This document shows positions 54,124 to 62,847 of a DNA stretch of 64,000 nucleotides, one piece after another (within the stretch, counting starts at the first letter, position 1; the number at the start of each line of letters is the position of its first letter). Origin of the DNA: an uncultured Prevotellaceae bacterium (GTDB lineage: Bacteria > Bacteroidota > Bacteroidia > Bacteroidales > Bacteroidaceae); assembly GCA_902778535.1 (NCBI GenBank), contig CACYYG010000001.1, forward strand, positions 124,001 through 188,000, given 5' to 3'. The notes under the pieces were generated by a model that worked only from the letters and a program-made list of their open reading frames with translations, searched no databases and was not told the origin of the DNA. Position numbers and translations under genes: made by a program.

Positions 54124-56158
54124 GAAAATCATCCTCGCCCTATACATACTCATCGCGGTATGTATAGGGCTTGCCACCATCATAGAAAGGTATCACGGCA
54201 CAGCGTTTGTCGGCAGGCACATCTACGGTGCCTGGTGGTTCTCAGCATTGTGGGCTGTGCTCACGGTGGCTTCATTTGCTTATATCATGCAGCAACGCAT
54301 GTACAAGCGTTTGGCCGTCTTTCTGCTCCACATATCGCTTGTTGTGATTCTGGCTGGTGCGCTGACAACGCATCTCTTTGCCAAGCGAGGCACTGTCAGG
54401 CTTCGTACTGGCATCGCTGAAATCAACTACATTGACACAGAGAACCACGTGGAAAGATTTCCTTTCTCCCTGACGCTGAAGGAGTTCCGCATCGTTAACT
54501 ATCCTGGTACCAATGCACCGCTTGACTACCAAAGCGTGATAGAGAGCGGCCACGAGGAGATGCTTGTTTCGATGAATCATATCGGATATATTGATGGCTA
54601 TCGCTTGTTCCAGCAAAGCTACGACACAGACGGAGAGGGCGTAACGCTTGGCGTGAGCCATGATCCCTGGGGCATTGCCATCACCTATCTAGGCTATCTT
54701 TTACTACTGTTAGGCATCATTGCCACGCTGCTGTCACGAAAGACTCAGATGCGAGCGCTCTACCGTAAGGCCGTAACGATATTGCTGCTGTTAGTGAGCA
54801 TGACTGTGAATGCACAAGACAAGTTACCTGTCATCGACAAGGACATTGCCCACCGAATGGGCACCATTCAAGTGCTCTACAACAACCGCATCTGTCCGCT
54901 GAACACCGTTGCCACCGACTTTGCCATCAAGATGACAGGCAGCGCCTCGTGGCACGGATATTCAGCCAACGAGATATTCTTCAGTTGGATGATATATTAC
55001 TCGCCGTGGGAGAAAGAGCTGCTGCTGAACAATAAGCGAAAAGGTGCCGACGAGCGAAATGCCGTCGCAGAGATGTTCTACAACGGACAGTTCACCAAGA
55101 TTTTTCCATATCGTATTGGAGACAATGTCAACTGGTATTCACCTGGTGCCCAGTCGCTGCCAAGAGAGATTCCCGTCAAAGAGCAGTTTTTCATCAAGCA
55201 GTCGATGGATTTCCTCACTGAATCCATCGTGACCGGCCAGCGCGAACGCGCCTTCGAAATCATTGCAAAGATTAAGCTTTTCCAGCGCGAGATGACAGGC
55301 AACCTGCTACCCAGCGAGAGCAGCACACAGGCTGAACTGTTTTATAATTCGTTGAGAAGCCAGAAATGGCCGGTATTCCTGGCTCTGACCCTCAGCCTCC
55401 TGCTTTGTGTGGCAATGCTCACATCCATAGGAGAGAAACGGCTAAAGAGGGTAAGCCTTTCTTTCATGGCATTACTCACAGTTTATATTACATTGCAACT
55501 CGCATTGCGCTGGTGGATCGGAGGGCATGTTCCTTTGAGCAACGGCCCTGAGACCATGCTGTTTATGGCATGGGTGCTGCTTCTGCTCACCTTGTTCTTA
55601 CGCAAGAGTTTTCCCATCATCACTGCCTTTGGCCCGCTAATGAGCTCTTTCTGCCTGCTGGTGGCTATGCTTGGCGGGAACAGCTCGCCTATCAGCCCGC
55701 TCATGCCTGTTCTCCAGTCGCCTTTGCTCTCTGTCCACGTGATGACAGTGATGTGTGCATACGCACTATTCGCCTTGCAAATGCTAATAGGCATAAGGGC
55801 AATGTTCCTGATAAAAAAGAAAAAGGGAAACAACCAATGCCCTGACACAGAAGTGGAGCGAGCCACCGCTCTGTCGCAACTGCTGCTCTATCCTGCCGTG
55901 TTCCTGCTCGCCATCGGCATATTTCTGGGTGCCGTCTGGGCCAATGTGTCGTGGGGCAACTATTGGTCGTGGGATCCCAAGGAGACATGGGCACTCATCA
56001 CGCTCATGGTCTATGCCGTCCCCTTCCACCGCGTCTCAATTCCCATGTTTGCGAGGCCTCTCTGCTACCATTGCTACATGGTCTGTGCTTTCCTTTCCGT
56101 TATCATCACCTATTTCGGCGTCAACTACCTGCTCGGTGGAATGCACAGCTATGCCTGA
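54089..56158 (+). CDS. CcsBA cytochrome c synthase (ResB-CcsA fusion)
   Basis: About 689 aa. The N-terminal 240 residues are ResB/CcsB-like (three early helices, then a large periplasmic part, then another helix). The C-terminal half is CcsA with the haem-handling tryptophan motif from Trp622, 'WGNYWSWDPKETWA', and several His near helix ends. It ligates haem to CxxCH proteins in the periplasm. The start is a GTG at 54089, inside the di-heme gene (35-base overlap); a TTG at 54110 is an alternative. The overlap implies co-translation with its likely substrate. Confidence 0.88.
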   Translation: MTKSSISLNPSKKIILALYILIAVCIGLATIIERYHGTAFVGRHIYGAWWFSALWAVLTVASFAYIMQQRMYKRLAVFLLHISLVVILAGALTTHLFAKRGTVRLRTGIAEINYIDTENHVERFPFSLTLKEFRIVNYPGTNAPLDYQSVIESGHEEMLVSMNHIGYIDGYRLFQQSYDTDGEGVTLGVSHDPWGIAITYLGYLLLLLGIIATLLSRKTQMRALYRKAVTILLLLVSMTVNAQDKLPVIDKDIAHRMGTIQVLYNNRICPLNTVATDFAIKMTGSASWHGYSANEIFFSWMIYYSPWEKELLLNNKRKGADERNAVAEMFYNGQFTKIFPYRIGDNVNWYSPGAQSLPREIPVKEQFFIKQSMDFLTESIVTGQRERAFEIIAKIKLFQREMTGNLLPSESSTQAELFYNSLRSQKWPVFLALTLSLLLCVAMLTSIGEKRLKRVSLSFMALLTVYITLQLALRWWIGGHVPLSNGPETMLFMAWVLLLLTLFLRKSFPIITAFGPLMSSFCLLVAMLGGNSSPISPLMPVLQSPLLSVHVMTVMCAYALFALQMLIGIRAMFLIKKKKGNNQCPDTEVERATALSQLLLYPAVFLLAIGIFLGAVWANVSWGNYWSWDPKETWALITLMVYAVPFHRVSIPMFARPLCYHCYMVCAFLSVIITYFGVNYLLGGMHSYA

Positions 56159-56170
56159 CGATTGCAATGC

Positions 56171-57397
56171 CTACAGCTGCAACGGCAGGCAGAAAGGATT
56201 GGAACTGGGGACGTGGGTGGACTTGATGGCCCACTCCTTAGGATAGAGGTTGTTGGCTCGAGTGCCGAGGTTTTTCACCAAGCCGAGGGGATGACCCTGA
56301 TAACACACCTGAACTATGCCAAGCGGTGTGTCGGCAGGCAGCTGGAGTGCCTGACGCTGCAAGTAGCTGATGGCCTGCTGGTAGGAGAGGTCGATGGACG
56401 GTGGAGGGTTGAAGGTGGAGGGTTGAGGGTGGAGGGTGGCGAGGGGCGACGTGAGAATCCTCAAGCTCTCTGAGCGTCCCACTTTCTTCTTGTTTCTTGT
56501 TTCCTGTTTCTTGCCGCCTTTCCTCATCACTGCCATAAAGAGGCCTTCGCTGCGGGTGATACCGGGGATGAAGCGATAGACGGGCTCGTCAAAGCCTGGC
56601 AGCAGCGAGCCGCCAATCCCCCACCCTGCCTCAACGTCGACGGCCAGTACCTCGGCGTCAAACGTTTCCAGTATCCAGCGGATGTTCTCCTCGTTTTCCT
56701 TCGTATTGAAGGTGCACGTGCTATAGATGAGCAGGCCGCCGTCGTGAAGACACTGCCACGCATTGCTGACGATGTCGCGCTGCAGCCGCCAGCACTTTTC
56801 CACATTCTGCCGACTCCATTCACCGATGGTCGGCGGGTCCTTGCGGAACATGCCCTCGCCTGAGCATGGCACGTCGCAGAGAATGATGTCGAACTTCAGC
56901 CCCGAGCGCACATAGTCGCGGGGATAGCTGTTGGTGACGATGCAGTCGGGCCAGCCCCATTTCGTGATGTTCTCCAACAGGATGCTGGCACGTTTGGGTA
57001 CAGGCTCGTTGCTATAGAGCACGCTGCCCTCGGGCAAAGCACTCCTCAGCAGCGTAGACTTGCCACCAGGGGCAGCACAGAGGTCGAGGGCTGTCAGGGG
57101 GACTGTAGGAAGGTATTGCTGCAGGACGCTGTCGAGAAACATCGAGGCGGCCTCCTGCACATAGTAGCAGCCGGCATGGAGCAGCGGGTCGAATGTGAAG
57201 TTGGGACGCTCGGAGAGATAGTAGGCGTGGCGGCACCAGGGGACGTTTCTGAATGAAGGAAACGCTTCATTCTTCCTGGGATTGAGGCGTATGCTGACAG
57301 GCGCTTCTTCGTCGAAAGCAGCCAGATAGCGACTGAAACGCTCCTCGCCCATCAGATTGCGCGTGGTCATGACAAACTCATCGGGCAATGCTACCAT
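56171..57397 (-). CDS. NOL1/NOP2/Sun-family RNA m5C methyltransferase (RsmF-like)
   Basis: A 408-aa protein. The SAM site is 'LDLCAAPGGKSTLL', with the catalytic Cys in 'CDVPCSGEGMFRK' and the releasing Cys in 'YSTCTFNTKENEE'. It has an RsmF-like C-terminal PUA-type extension ending about 'PLGIVQVCYQGHPLGLVKNL'. A Lys/Arg/Ser/Pro-rich linker between the two parts is encoded by direct repeats (56400-56515). It methylates cytosine in rRNA or tRNA. Its start overlaps the porE stop by 7 bases, so the two are linked. Confidence 0.88.
   Translation of the reverse strand: MVALPDEFVMTTRNLMGEERFSRYLAAFDEEAPVSIRLNPRKNEAFPSFRNVPWCRHAYYLSERPNFTFDPLLHAGCYYVQEAASMFLDSVLQQYLPTVPLTALDLCAAPGGKSTLLRSALPEGSVLYSNEPVPKRASILLENITKWGWPDCIVTNSYPRDYVRSGLKFDIILCDVPCSGEGMFRKDPPTIGEWSRQNVEKCWRLQRDIVSNAWQCLHDGGLLIYSTCTFNTKENEENIRWILETFDAEVLAVDVEAGWGIGGSLLPGFDEPVYRFIPGITRSEGLFMAVMRKGGKKQETRNKKKVGRSESLRILTSPLATLHPQPSTFNPPPSIDLSYQQAISYLQRQALQLPADTPLGIVQVCYQGHPLGLVKNLGTRANNLYPKEWAIKSTHVPSSNPFCLPLQL
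56400..56515. repeat. In-frame tandem repeats in the methyltransferase linker
   Basis: Plus strand: three copies of a roughly 14-bp GTGGAGGGTTGA(A/G)G unit, then a G-rich section and TTCTTGTTTC repeats. The coding frame is kept; the encoded peptide is low-complexity ('TLHPQPSTFNPPPS'). Confidence 0.75.
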
Positions 57398-59592
57398 AAG
57401 TCCTCCTGTTGTTGCGGTTCCTCTTTCTGTGGCTTGGCAGGCAGTTCCTTTACCTTGCCCTCGGCGTCAAACATGCCGTAGGTTGTGCGCAGTACGATGA
57501 ACTCGGTGCGACGGTTCAGCTGGTGACATATTTCCTGCTTCTCCTCGTCGTCAAGGGCCTCGATGAACTCGGGCGTCAGCACGTCGTCGGCCTTCAGCCA
57601 ATCGTAGGTCTCGGTGAGTTTCTTCTTGATGACTTTCGGTTTCTTCTCGCCATACCCCACAGGCGAGAGGCGGTCGGCGGCAATGCCGTGCTCGATGAGA
57701 TAGTTGACCACGCTCTCTGCACGGCGCTGGCTGAGCCGCTCGTTGTACTGGTCGGAGCCGCGGTTGTCGGTATGCGACGACAGCTCGATGGTGACGTTGG
57801 GATTCTCGTTCAGCAGGGCAATGAGCTTGTCGAGGGCCTCGGCAGACTCGGGTCTGAGCGTGGCCTTGTCGAAGTCGTAGAAGATGTTGTCGATGAGCAC
57901 GGGCGCGGTGATGGAGGCCAGCGGGAACTGCAGCACATACTCCTCGCTCTCCAGCACGGGTTCAACACGCAACTCCTCCTTGTGGTTGAGGAATCCCTTG
58001 CAGGTGCCGAGGAAGACGTAGCTGACGTTGGGCTTTATCTCCTCCTCGAAGGAACCGTCGCCACGCACGCTGATTTTCTTGTTCGTGCCGTCGTTGCCCA
58101 CCATATAGACCAGTCCCTGCGGCAGCTCGTAGCCATCCTGTTCGTAAACCCAGCCCTTCACGGTCTGGATGACCTCGCTCTTCTCGAAAGAATAGATATG
58201 ATCCCAGCCACGGGCATCGCCACGATTGCTGGAGAAGTAGCCGCGATTGTGCAGTCCCTCGAAGGTCATGCCGAAGTCGTCGCCAGCGGAGTTCAGCGGC
58301 CAGCCGGGATGGACAACAGCCCCCCCTACGGCCCCCGAGGGGGCTTCATTTGCTTTGCCATGAGGGGCATCATCTATTGTAGCCCCCTCGGGGGCTGAAG
58401 GGGGGGCTGTTTCCACGTAGTAGATATCCAACCCGCCAAAGCCGGGATGACCGTTGCTGCTGAAGTATAAATCGCCGTTGGGCCGGAAGGTGGGGAACAT
58501 CTCGTCGCCCGGAGTGTTGATGGGCGCCCCGACATTCTCGACGCTGACGATGCTGTTGCCGGTAAGCTCAGCCCGCCAGATGTCGTAGCCGCCCAAGCCG
58601 CCGGGCATGTCGCTGACGAAGTAGAGCCAGCGGCCGTCGGGCGAGGGAGCAGGATGTGCAAAAGTGGAAAGGGTGTCGCGGCTGATGTCGAGCACTGTGG
58701 CCTTGCCCCATGAGGCATCGCTGCGCGGCGCCGTGGCAATCTGGGCATAGCGCGGATAGCTGGGATCGGTCTTGCAGACGGTGAGATACATCGTCTTGAA
58801 ATCGGCCGAGAAGGTGCAGGCGCCCTCGTCGAACTCGCTGTTCAGCTCGCTCTCAATAGGCTCCGGCTTCGACCACTTGCCTTTGTCATCCTTCTGCGAG
58901 AAGAAGATGTCGGCATTCTTCATACCCGTGATGCCGCTCACCTCGTCGCCCTTGGCCTGATTGCGAGTGCTGGAGAAGTAAAGCTGGTCGCTGTCGTCGC
59001 CAGCCAGCGCGGGTGAATATTCAGCACGGCGGGAGTTGAAAATCTCCTGCTTCTTCACCGTATAGCCCGAATAGTCGGCCTCGGCCTTCCACTGCGGCGC
59101 CATGCGCGCCGACTGCAGACCGGTGATAGTCAGGGAGGTGAGTGGTGAGAGGTGAGAGGGGAGAGAATTGTTACGGCCTTGAAGGTAATCTCTCACCACT
59201 CGCCCCTCACCACTCACCTCTAAACTGTCGATGAGCAGCAGGAAAGTCTTCTCGGCATCCTTGTAGCTGCCGTTCTTCAGCTGCAACTGAGCGAGGTGGA
59301 AAAGGGCTGTGGTGTCGGCCTGCTTGTAGCGCACGGCATTGTTATAGGCGGCGATGGCCTTCTGAGTGAAATTGATGCGGCGATAGCAGTCGGCCATCTT
59401 CAGGGCACGCTGTCCGCGCAGAGGTTTCTCCTTGGCTTTGGTCTGCGAGTAGGCTTTCTTATAACACGTCGCGGCATCGTAATACTCGCCCAGGGCGAAA
59501 AACTTGTCACCCTTCTTCATGGCAGTGTCGGCCCCGCAAGCAGCCAGAGCCAACACCGCTATGGTCATCAGTATGATTTTATAGCAGTGCAT
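57391..59592 (-). CDS. porE: PorE-like T9SS lipoprotein (TPR-propeller-CRD-OmpA)
   Basis: A 733-aa protein. The signal peptide ends in a lipobox 'LALAAC' (Cys about residue 19). TPR-type helices lie at about 22-130, a WD40/PD40 propeller with 'LYFSSTRN' and 'WLYFVSDMPGGLGGYDIW' blades at about 190-455, a CRD-like domain at about 465-545, and a C-terminal OmpA domain ('IELSSHTDNRGSDQYNERLS') at about 570-680. This four-part order is that of PorE, which links the type IX secretion system to peptidoglycan. Two in-frame repeat insertions (58316-58410 and 59135-59220) are present. Confidence 0.75.
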   Translation of the reverse strand: MHCYKIILMTIAVLALAACGADTAMKKGDKFFALGEYYDAATCYKKAYSQTKAKEKPLRGQRALKMADCYRRINFTQKAIAAYNNAVRYKQADTTALFHLAQLQLKNGSYKDAEKTFLLLIDSLEVSGEGRVVRDYLQGRNNSLPSHLSPLTSLTITGLQSARMAPQWKAEADYSGYTVKKQEIFNSRRAEYSPALAGDDSDQLYFSSTRNQAKGDEVSGITGMKNADIFFSQKDDKGKWSKPEPIESELNSEFDEGACTFSADFKTMYLTVCKTDPSYPRYAQIATAPRSDASWGKATVLDISRDTLSTFAHPAPSPDGRWLYFVSDMPGGLGGYDIWRAELTGNSIVSVENVGAPINTPGDEMFPTFRPNGDLYFSSNGHPGFGGLDIYYVETAPPSAPEGATIDDAPHGKANEAPSGAVGGAVVHPGWPLNSAGDDFGMTFEGLHNRGYFSSNRGDARGWDHIYSFEKSEVIQTVKGWVYEQDGYELPQGLVYMVGNDGTNKKISVRGDGSFEEEIKPNVSYVFLGTCKGFLNHKEELRVEPVLESEEYVLQFPLASITAPVLIDNIFYDFDKATLRPESAEALDKLIALLNENPNVTIELSSHTDNRGSDQYNERLSQRRAESVVNYLIEHGIAADRLSPVGYGEKKPKVIKKKLTETYDWLKADDVLTPEFIEALDDEEKQEICHQLNRRTEFIVLRTTYGMFDAEGKVKELPAKPQKEEPQQQEDLW
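58316..58410. repeat. Palindromic repeat inside porE (propeller)
   Basis: Arms ACAGCCCCCCCT (58316-58327) and AGGGGGGGCTGT (58399-58410), with an inner AGCCCCCTCGGGGGCT palindrome. It is in frame and encodes an Ala/Pro/Gly-rich loop in the propeller region. Confidence 0.8.
59135..59220. repeat. Palindromic repeat inside porE (TPR-propeller junction)
   Basis: Perfect 15-bp arms GAGGTGAGTGGTGAG (59135-59149) and CTCACCACTCACCTC (59206-59220). It is in frame and adds a Ser/Leu/Arg-rich segment ('SLPSHLSPLTSL'). Confidence 0.8.
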
Positions 59593-59746
59593 ACATTATT
59601 TATAACGCGCGACATAACGAATTATTGCATGGATGGCAGCCAATGAAAAAATATGTCATGGATTTCATTGGCGATTACCCGCCATCATACCGCCAAACGG
59701 TTTTTTGTACTCCAAAAACGTTTCGTACACGTTTTGTACAGATGAC

Positions 59747-59785
59747 GTGTACTAAAAATACACACGGTGTGTATTTTTAGTACAC
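59747..59785. repeat. 39-bp perfect palindrome upstream of porE
   Basis: 19-bp arms starting GTGTACTAAAA around a single central G, followed by a partial third copy (GGTGTGTAC). It lies in the gene-free interval 59593-59872, between rsgA and porE. Confidence 0.75.
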
Positions 59786-59794
59786 ACGGTGTGT

Positions 59795-59835
59795 ACAAAA
59801 ATAAAACGTCAGCCTTTTTTCAGCGTGCCTGACGT
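59795..59835 (-). terminator. rsgA terminator
   Basis: Minus strand: ACGTCAG (59835-59829) pairs with CTGACGT (59812-59806) and is followed by a T-rich run (TTTTATTTTT). It lies 37 bases after the rsgA stop. Confidence 0.6.
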
Positions 59836-59872
59836 CTCTTTTTAAGGGGGGAACTACTCTGGCAAAAAGTGC

Positions 59873-60865
59873 TTAGTAGGCGGCGCGATACTTGCCCTCA
59901 TCTTTGTCTTGAAGCATGGAAAGATAGGACTGGTAGCGGCTCTGCGCAATATAATGGTTTTCAAGGGCCTGCAACACGGCGCACCCCGGCTCGTGGGTAT
60001 GGGTGCAGTTGCTGAAGCGGCAGTCTTTTGAAAAGCGGAAGATTTCCTTAAAATAGCCGGAAATCTCCTCTGGCTCCATGCCGAAGGAGCCGAAGCCTTT
60101 GATGCCCGGGGTGTCGATGAGATAGGAGACCCCTCCCTGCCTCCCCGAAGGGGAGGAGACCTCCGCAGTTGGAGTGCACCAGTCACTCCTCCCCTTTGGG
60201 GAGGTCGGGAGGGGTATCATCTCGCTGAACGTCGTTGTGTGCATTCCCATGTTGTGGGCATCGCTCAGCTCGGCGGTGCGCAGGTTGGCGCCCGGCACAA
60301 GGCGGTTGATGAGCGTCGACTTCCCCACCCCGCTATTGCCGCTCAGCAAGGTGATCTTCCCCTGCAGCAGCGCCGGGAGGCCATCGAAGCCGTCGCCAGT
60401 GGCAGCCGACACCTGCAGGCACTGATAGCCGATGGTTTCGTAGAGCTGCACCATCATCTGCTGATAGTGGCGCTGGTCATCGTCGAGCAGGTCGGTCTTA
60501 TTGAAGACGAGAATCACCGGCACGCGGTAGGCTTCGGCCGAAGCCAGGAAACGGTCGATGAAGGTGGTGCTGGTCTCAGGATTGGCAACAGTAACGATGA
60601 GCAGAGCTTGGTCGACATTGGCGGCGATGATGTGGCTCTGCTTCGACAGGTTGATGCTCTTGCGGATGATATAGTTGCGGCGGTCGTCGATGTCGACAAT
60701 CCACCCCTCGTCGTTCACGGTGACCACATCTCCGACAGCCACGGGATTCGTGCTCTTGATGCCTTTGATGCGGAAGTTGCCTTTTACCTTACAATCAAGC
60801 AGCTGGTCATCGTCCGTGCGGACGGTGTACCAGCTGCCAGTGTTCTTGATGACGAGTCCCTTCAT
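59873..60865 (-). CDS. rsgA: Ribosome small-subunit-dependent GTPase A
   Basis: About 330 aa from the Met at 60865; upstream in-frame codons cover the predicted promoter (TAATTTTG, 60882-60875). An OB-fold N-terminus, then a circularly permuted GTPase: 'NKTD' first, then 'GNSGVGKST', then 'DTPG'. A C-terminal zinc knuckle follows ('[15 protein letters not shown]'). It releases late-maturing 30S subunits. An in-frame palindrome (60129-60215) inserts about 25 residues between the 'HTTT' switch and 'DTPG', where the normal family has a short turn. Confidence 0.93.
   Translation of the reverse strand: MKGLVIKNTGSWYTVRTDDDQLLDCKVKGNFRIKGIKSTNPVAVGDVVTVNDEGWIVDIDDRRNYIIRKSINLSKQSHIIAANVDQALLIVTVANPETSTTFIDRFLASAEAYRVPVILVFNKTDLLDDDQRHYQQMMVQLYETIGYQCLQVSAATGDGFDGLPALLQGKITLLSGNSGVGKSTLINRLVPGANLRTAELSDAHNMGMHTTTFSEMIPLPTSPKGRSDWCTPTAEVSSPSGRQGGVSYLIDTPGIKGFGSFGMEPEEISGYFKEIFRFSKDCRFSNCTHTHEPGCAVLQALENHYIAQSRYQSYLSMLQDKDEGKYRAAY
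60129..60215. repeat. Palindromic repeat inside rsgA
   Basis: Arms ACCCCTCCC-TG-CCTCCCC (60129-60146) and GGGGAGG-TC-GGGAGGGGT (60198-60215), with smaller palindromes inside (CTCCCC-GAA-GGGGAG). The frame is kept, and the encoded peptide (about '[20 protein letters not shown]') is unlike the rest of the protein. Confidence 0.85.
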
Positions 60866-60904
60866 AACCGGCCACAAAATTACGTCAAAAAACACACACA
60901 GCAA

Positions 60905-61377
60905 AACGCTGCCTCACATTATTAAGAATATATAACATCATTCCCGCCGCTGAGTACCGCTATTCCCGTTCGGGAACGCCGTCATTCCCCCGTTGTTGAG
61001 TGCTGATATTAAAAACCCGCGCAGAGCTGCAGACAGGTCACTCTATATAGGTGCGTCAATAATTATTTTATTCAAGTTTCACATTCGCCGCGACTTGGGG
61101 CAGATAAAAAGACAATTAGAATTTATGAAGACAACTTAAACAATTTGGACAACTTTTTAGATGCGCACAGGGATGCCGTAGGCAAAGTTGTCCGAGTTGT
61201 TCAAGTTGTCTTTTAACATATCAATTTGTCTTTCTTTAGAAACTGACCTATTAAGCGGCGTAACCATGTATTATTCCAACCGTAGGTCGAACTGATTTCA
61301 TACTGACAAGCGTTTGTTGAGTTGTCGCATAGCTTGCAATCTCGCATCTTGCTTTTTTGCTTAAGGGCACTTAAATT
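60905..61377. other. Gene-poor interval with an interrupted inverted repeat
   Basis: No convincing gene is present. An imperfect inverted repeat spans 61128-61212: outer arms AAGACAACTT and AAGTTGTCTT, inner arms GGACAACTTT (61147-61156) and AAAGTTGTCC (61184-61193), 27-base loop. It could be a bidirectional terminator or a small mobile palindrome. Confidence 0.6.
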
Positions 61378-61420
61378 TTCCCGATATTCTTTTGAGTATC
61401 GGGAATATTTTGTACCTTTG
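61378..61420 (+). promoter_or_regulatory. Promoter with operator-like palindrome for the restriction-modification locus
   Basis: TTCCCGATA (61378-61386) and TATCGGGAA (61397-61405) form a 9-bp inverted repeat whose loop contains the TTTG (61391-61394) of the promoter. TACCTTTG follows at 61413-61420. A protein on the palindrome would mask the upstream promoter element. Confidence 0.6.
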
Positions 61421-61427
61421 CAATCGA

Positions 61428-61718
61428 ACACTGCAAGGAAGCCCTTGGAGAAGGGCGGCGGTGTGACATCGAGGAAATAATAACAAGCGTTTGCTTTGTT
61501 CGGAATTGCCTTACGAATCTACCACATTCGAAAAGAAACAAAATCCGAAAGAATAAGTTGCAAGCGCCTGTGCGTTAAGCATGGGCGTGACTTATCTGGA
61601 TTTTGTAGGCTTGTGGTAGAGCCTGGAAGGCATGGATGAGAATATCGTTCATGCTTTTATGTGCTCTATTGCAAAGCCTACTCCTCCGAAGATAAGCAAC
61701 GCATAAAGTGCATAACGT
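61428..61718 (+). ncRNA. Long leader with extensive potential pairing (candidate regulatory RNA)
   Basis: About 290 bases separate the promoter from the methyltransferase ATG and have no ORF of note. Pairings read directly: GCCCTT/AAGGGC (61441-61456); AACAAGC/GCTTTGTT with one bulge (61482-61500); CGAAT/ATTCG (61514-61530); a three-part stem ACAAAATCC/GGATTTTGT, ATAAGT/ACTTAT, CGCC/GGCG (61538-61606); and a second three-part stem GTAGGCTT/AAGCCTAC, TAGAGC/GCTCTA, GCATG/CATGC (61605-61681). No known riboswitch or ncRNA class is recognised. It may be a cis-regulatory leader or a separate RNA. Confidence 0.55.
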
Positions 61719-62846
61719 ATGGCCAAGAACACGAACCTTGGTGCGGCGAAGGCGGCGAAGAATGATGAGTTCTACACGCAGTATGCCGATATTCAGAAGG
61801 AGATAAACGCCTATCTGGAGTATAACCCCGACACGTTCCGTGACAAGACGGTGCTGTTGCCGTGCGATGATCCTGAGTGGAGCAACTTCACCCGTTTCTT
61901 CGCGCAGAACTTTGAGCGGCTCGGACTGAAGCGGCTCATCTCTACCAGCTATGCCGTAGAGAGCAAGAGGTACAAGTATTATGAGCCTACACTCTTCGAG
62001 ACGGAGAACCCTTTGTTTGATATTGACAAGACGCGCATCAAGGGCAAGATATTCGAGCTCACACATGACACGAACCAAAACGGTGTCATTGACATTGACG
62101 ACTTGCAATGGCATTACCTCGAAGGCGATGGCGATTTCCGCAGCAAAGAGGTCTGTAAGCTGCGGGATGAAGCAGACATCATTGTGACGAACCCGCCGTT
62201 CTCGCTGTTTAGGGAGTTTTTAGCGTGGATTATTAGCGCAGGCAAGCAGTTCTTGATTATTGGGAATCGCAATGGAATAACTTATAAAGAAGTCTTTTCT
62301 TTAATTCAAGCTAATGAAATATGGCTTGGAAATGGCTTCGAAGCAGGAAATGCTTACTTCAAGTTCGATGGTGATACGTCAGGATTTGCTGATGGCGTAT
62401 ATAATCCAGAAACAGGGTTGGTCAAATTTCGTAATTGTTGTTGGTTTACAAATCTTGAGCATGGACGCAGACATAAACCACTAAGTCTAATGACAATGAA
62501 AGATAACATCCGCTTTTGCAAGCATAAGGAAATAAGGGAGCATGGGTATATACACTACAGCAATTATGATGCTATCGATGTTCCCTATACTGATGCAATA
62601 CCAAGAGATTATGAAGGGACTATGGGAGTCCCCATTACATTTCTTGACAAGTATTGTCCTGAACAGTTTATAATCATAGGACAAACACAAGGCGATTCTG
62701 GTAAAGAATTAGGACTTATTCCGTTTGACCGTTCTCTGAAAAAGCTCAATCCAAGCCTTAGGGACGGGCAATTATACTATATGCAAAATGGGAAACCCGA
62801 AAAACCTTATGCTCGTATTCTAATCCGTAAAAAGCCAACAGAATAA
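61719..62846 (+). CDS. EcoRI-family adenine-specific DNA methyltransferase
   Basis: A 375-aa protein with the catalytic motif IV Asn158-Pro-Pro-Phe161 in '[11 protein letters not shown]' and the surrounding pattern of the EcoRI methylase family ('[15 protein letters not shown]' near the N-terminus, '[16 protein letters not shown]', then '[12 protein letters not shown]'). It should transfer a methyl group from SAM to N6 of adenine in a specific site, protecting DNA from the partner nuclease. It starts directly after the structured leader. Its stop is 1 base before the next gene, so they form one transcript. Base composition is more AT-rich in the 3' half. Confidence 0.88.
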   Translation: MAKNTNLGAAKAAKNDEFYTQYADIQKEINAYLEYNPDTFRDKTVLLPCDDPEWSNFTRFFAQNFERLGLKRLISTSYAVESKRYKYYEPTLFETENPLFDIDKTRIKGKIFELTHDTNQNGVIDIDDLQWHYLEGDGDFRSKEVCKLRDEADIIVTNPPFSLFREFLAWIISAGKQFLIIGNRNGITYKEVFSLIQANEIWLGNGFEAGNAYFKFDGDTSGFADGVYNPETGLVKFRNCCWFTNLEHGRRHKPLSLMTMKDNIRFCKHKEIREHGYIHYSNYDAIDVPYTDAIPRDYEGTMGVPITFLDKYCPEQFIIIGQTQGDSGKELGLIPFDRSLKKLNPSLRDGQLYYMQNGKPEKPYARILIRKKPTE

Positions 62847-62847
62847 T

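Noticed and set aside
61213-61431. 72-aa minus-strand frame
   Set aside because: It runs across the promoter and operator palindrome of the methyltransferase locus, has no promoter of its own that I can see, and has an unusual composition.
61428-61718. Retron or HNH-associated (omega/HEARO-like) RNA
   Set aside because: There is no reverse transcriptase, and the adjacent gene is a methyltransferase, not an IscB-type nuclease; the stems do not match those layouts as I know them.
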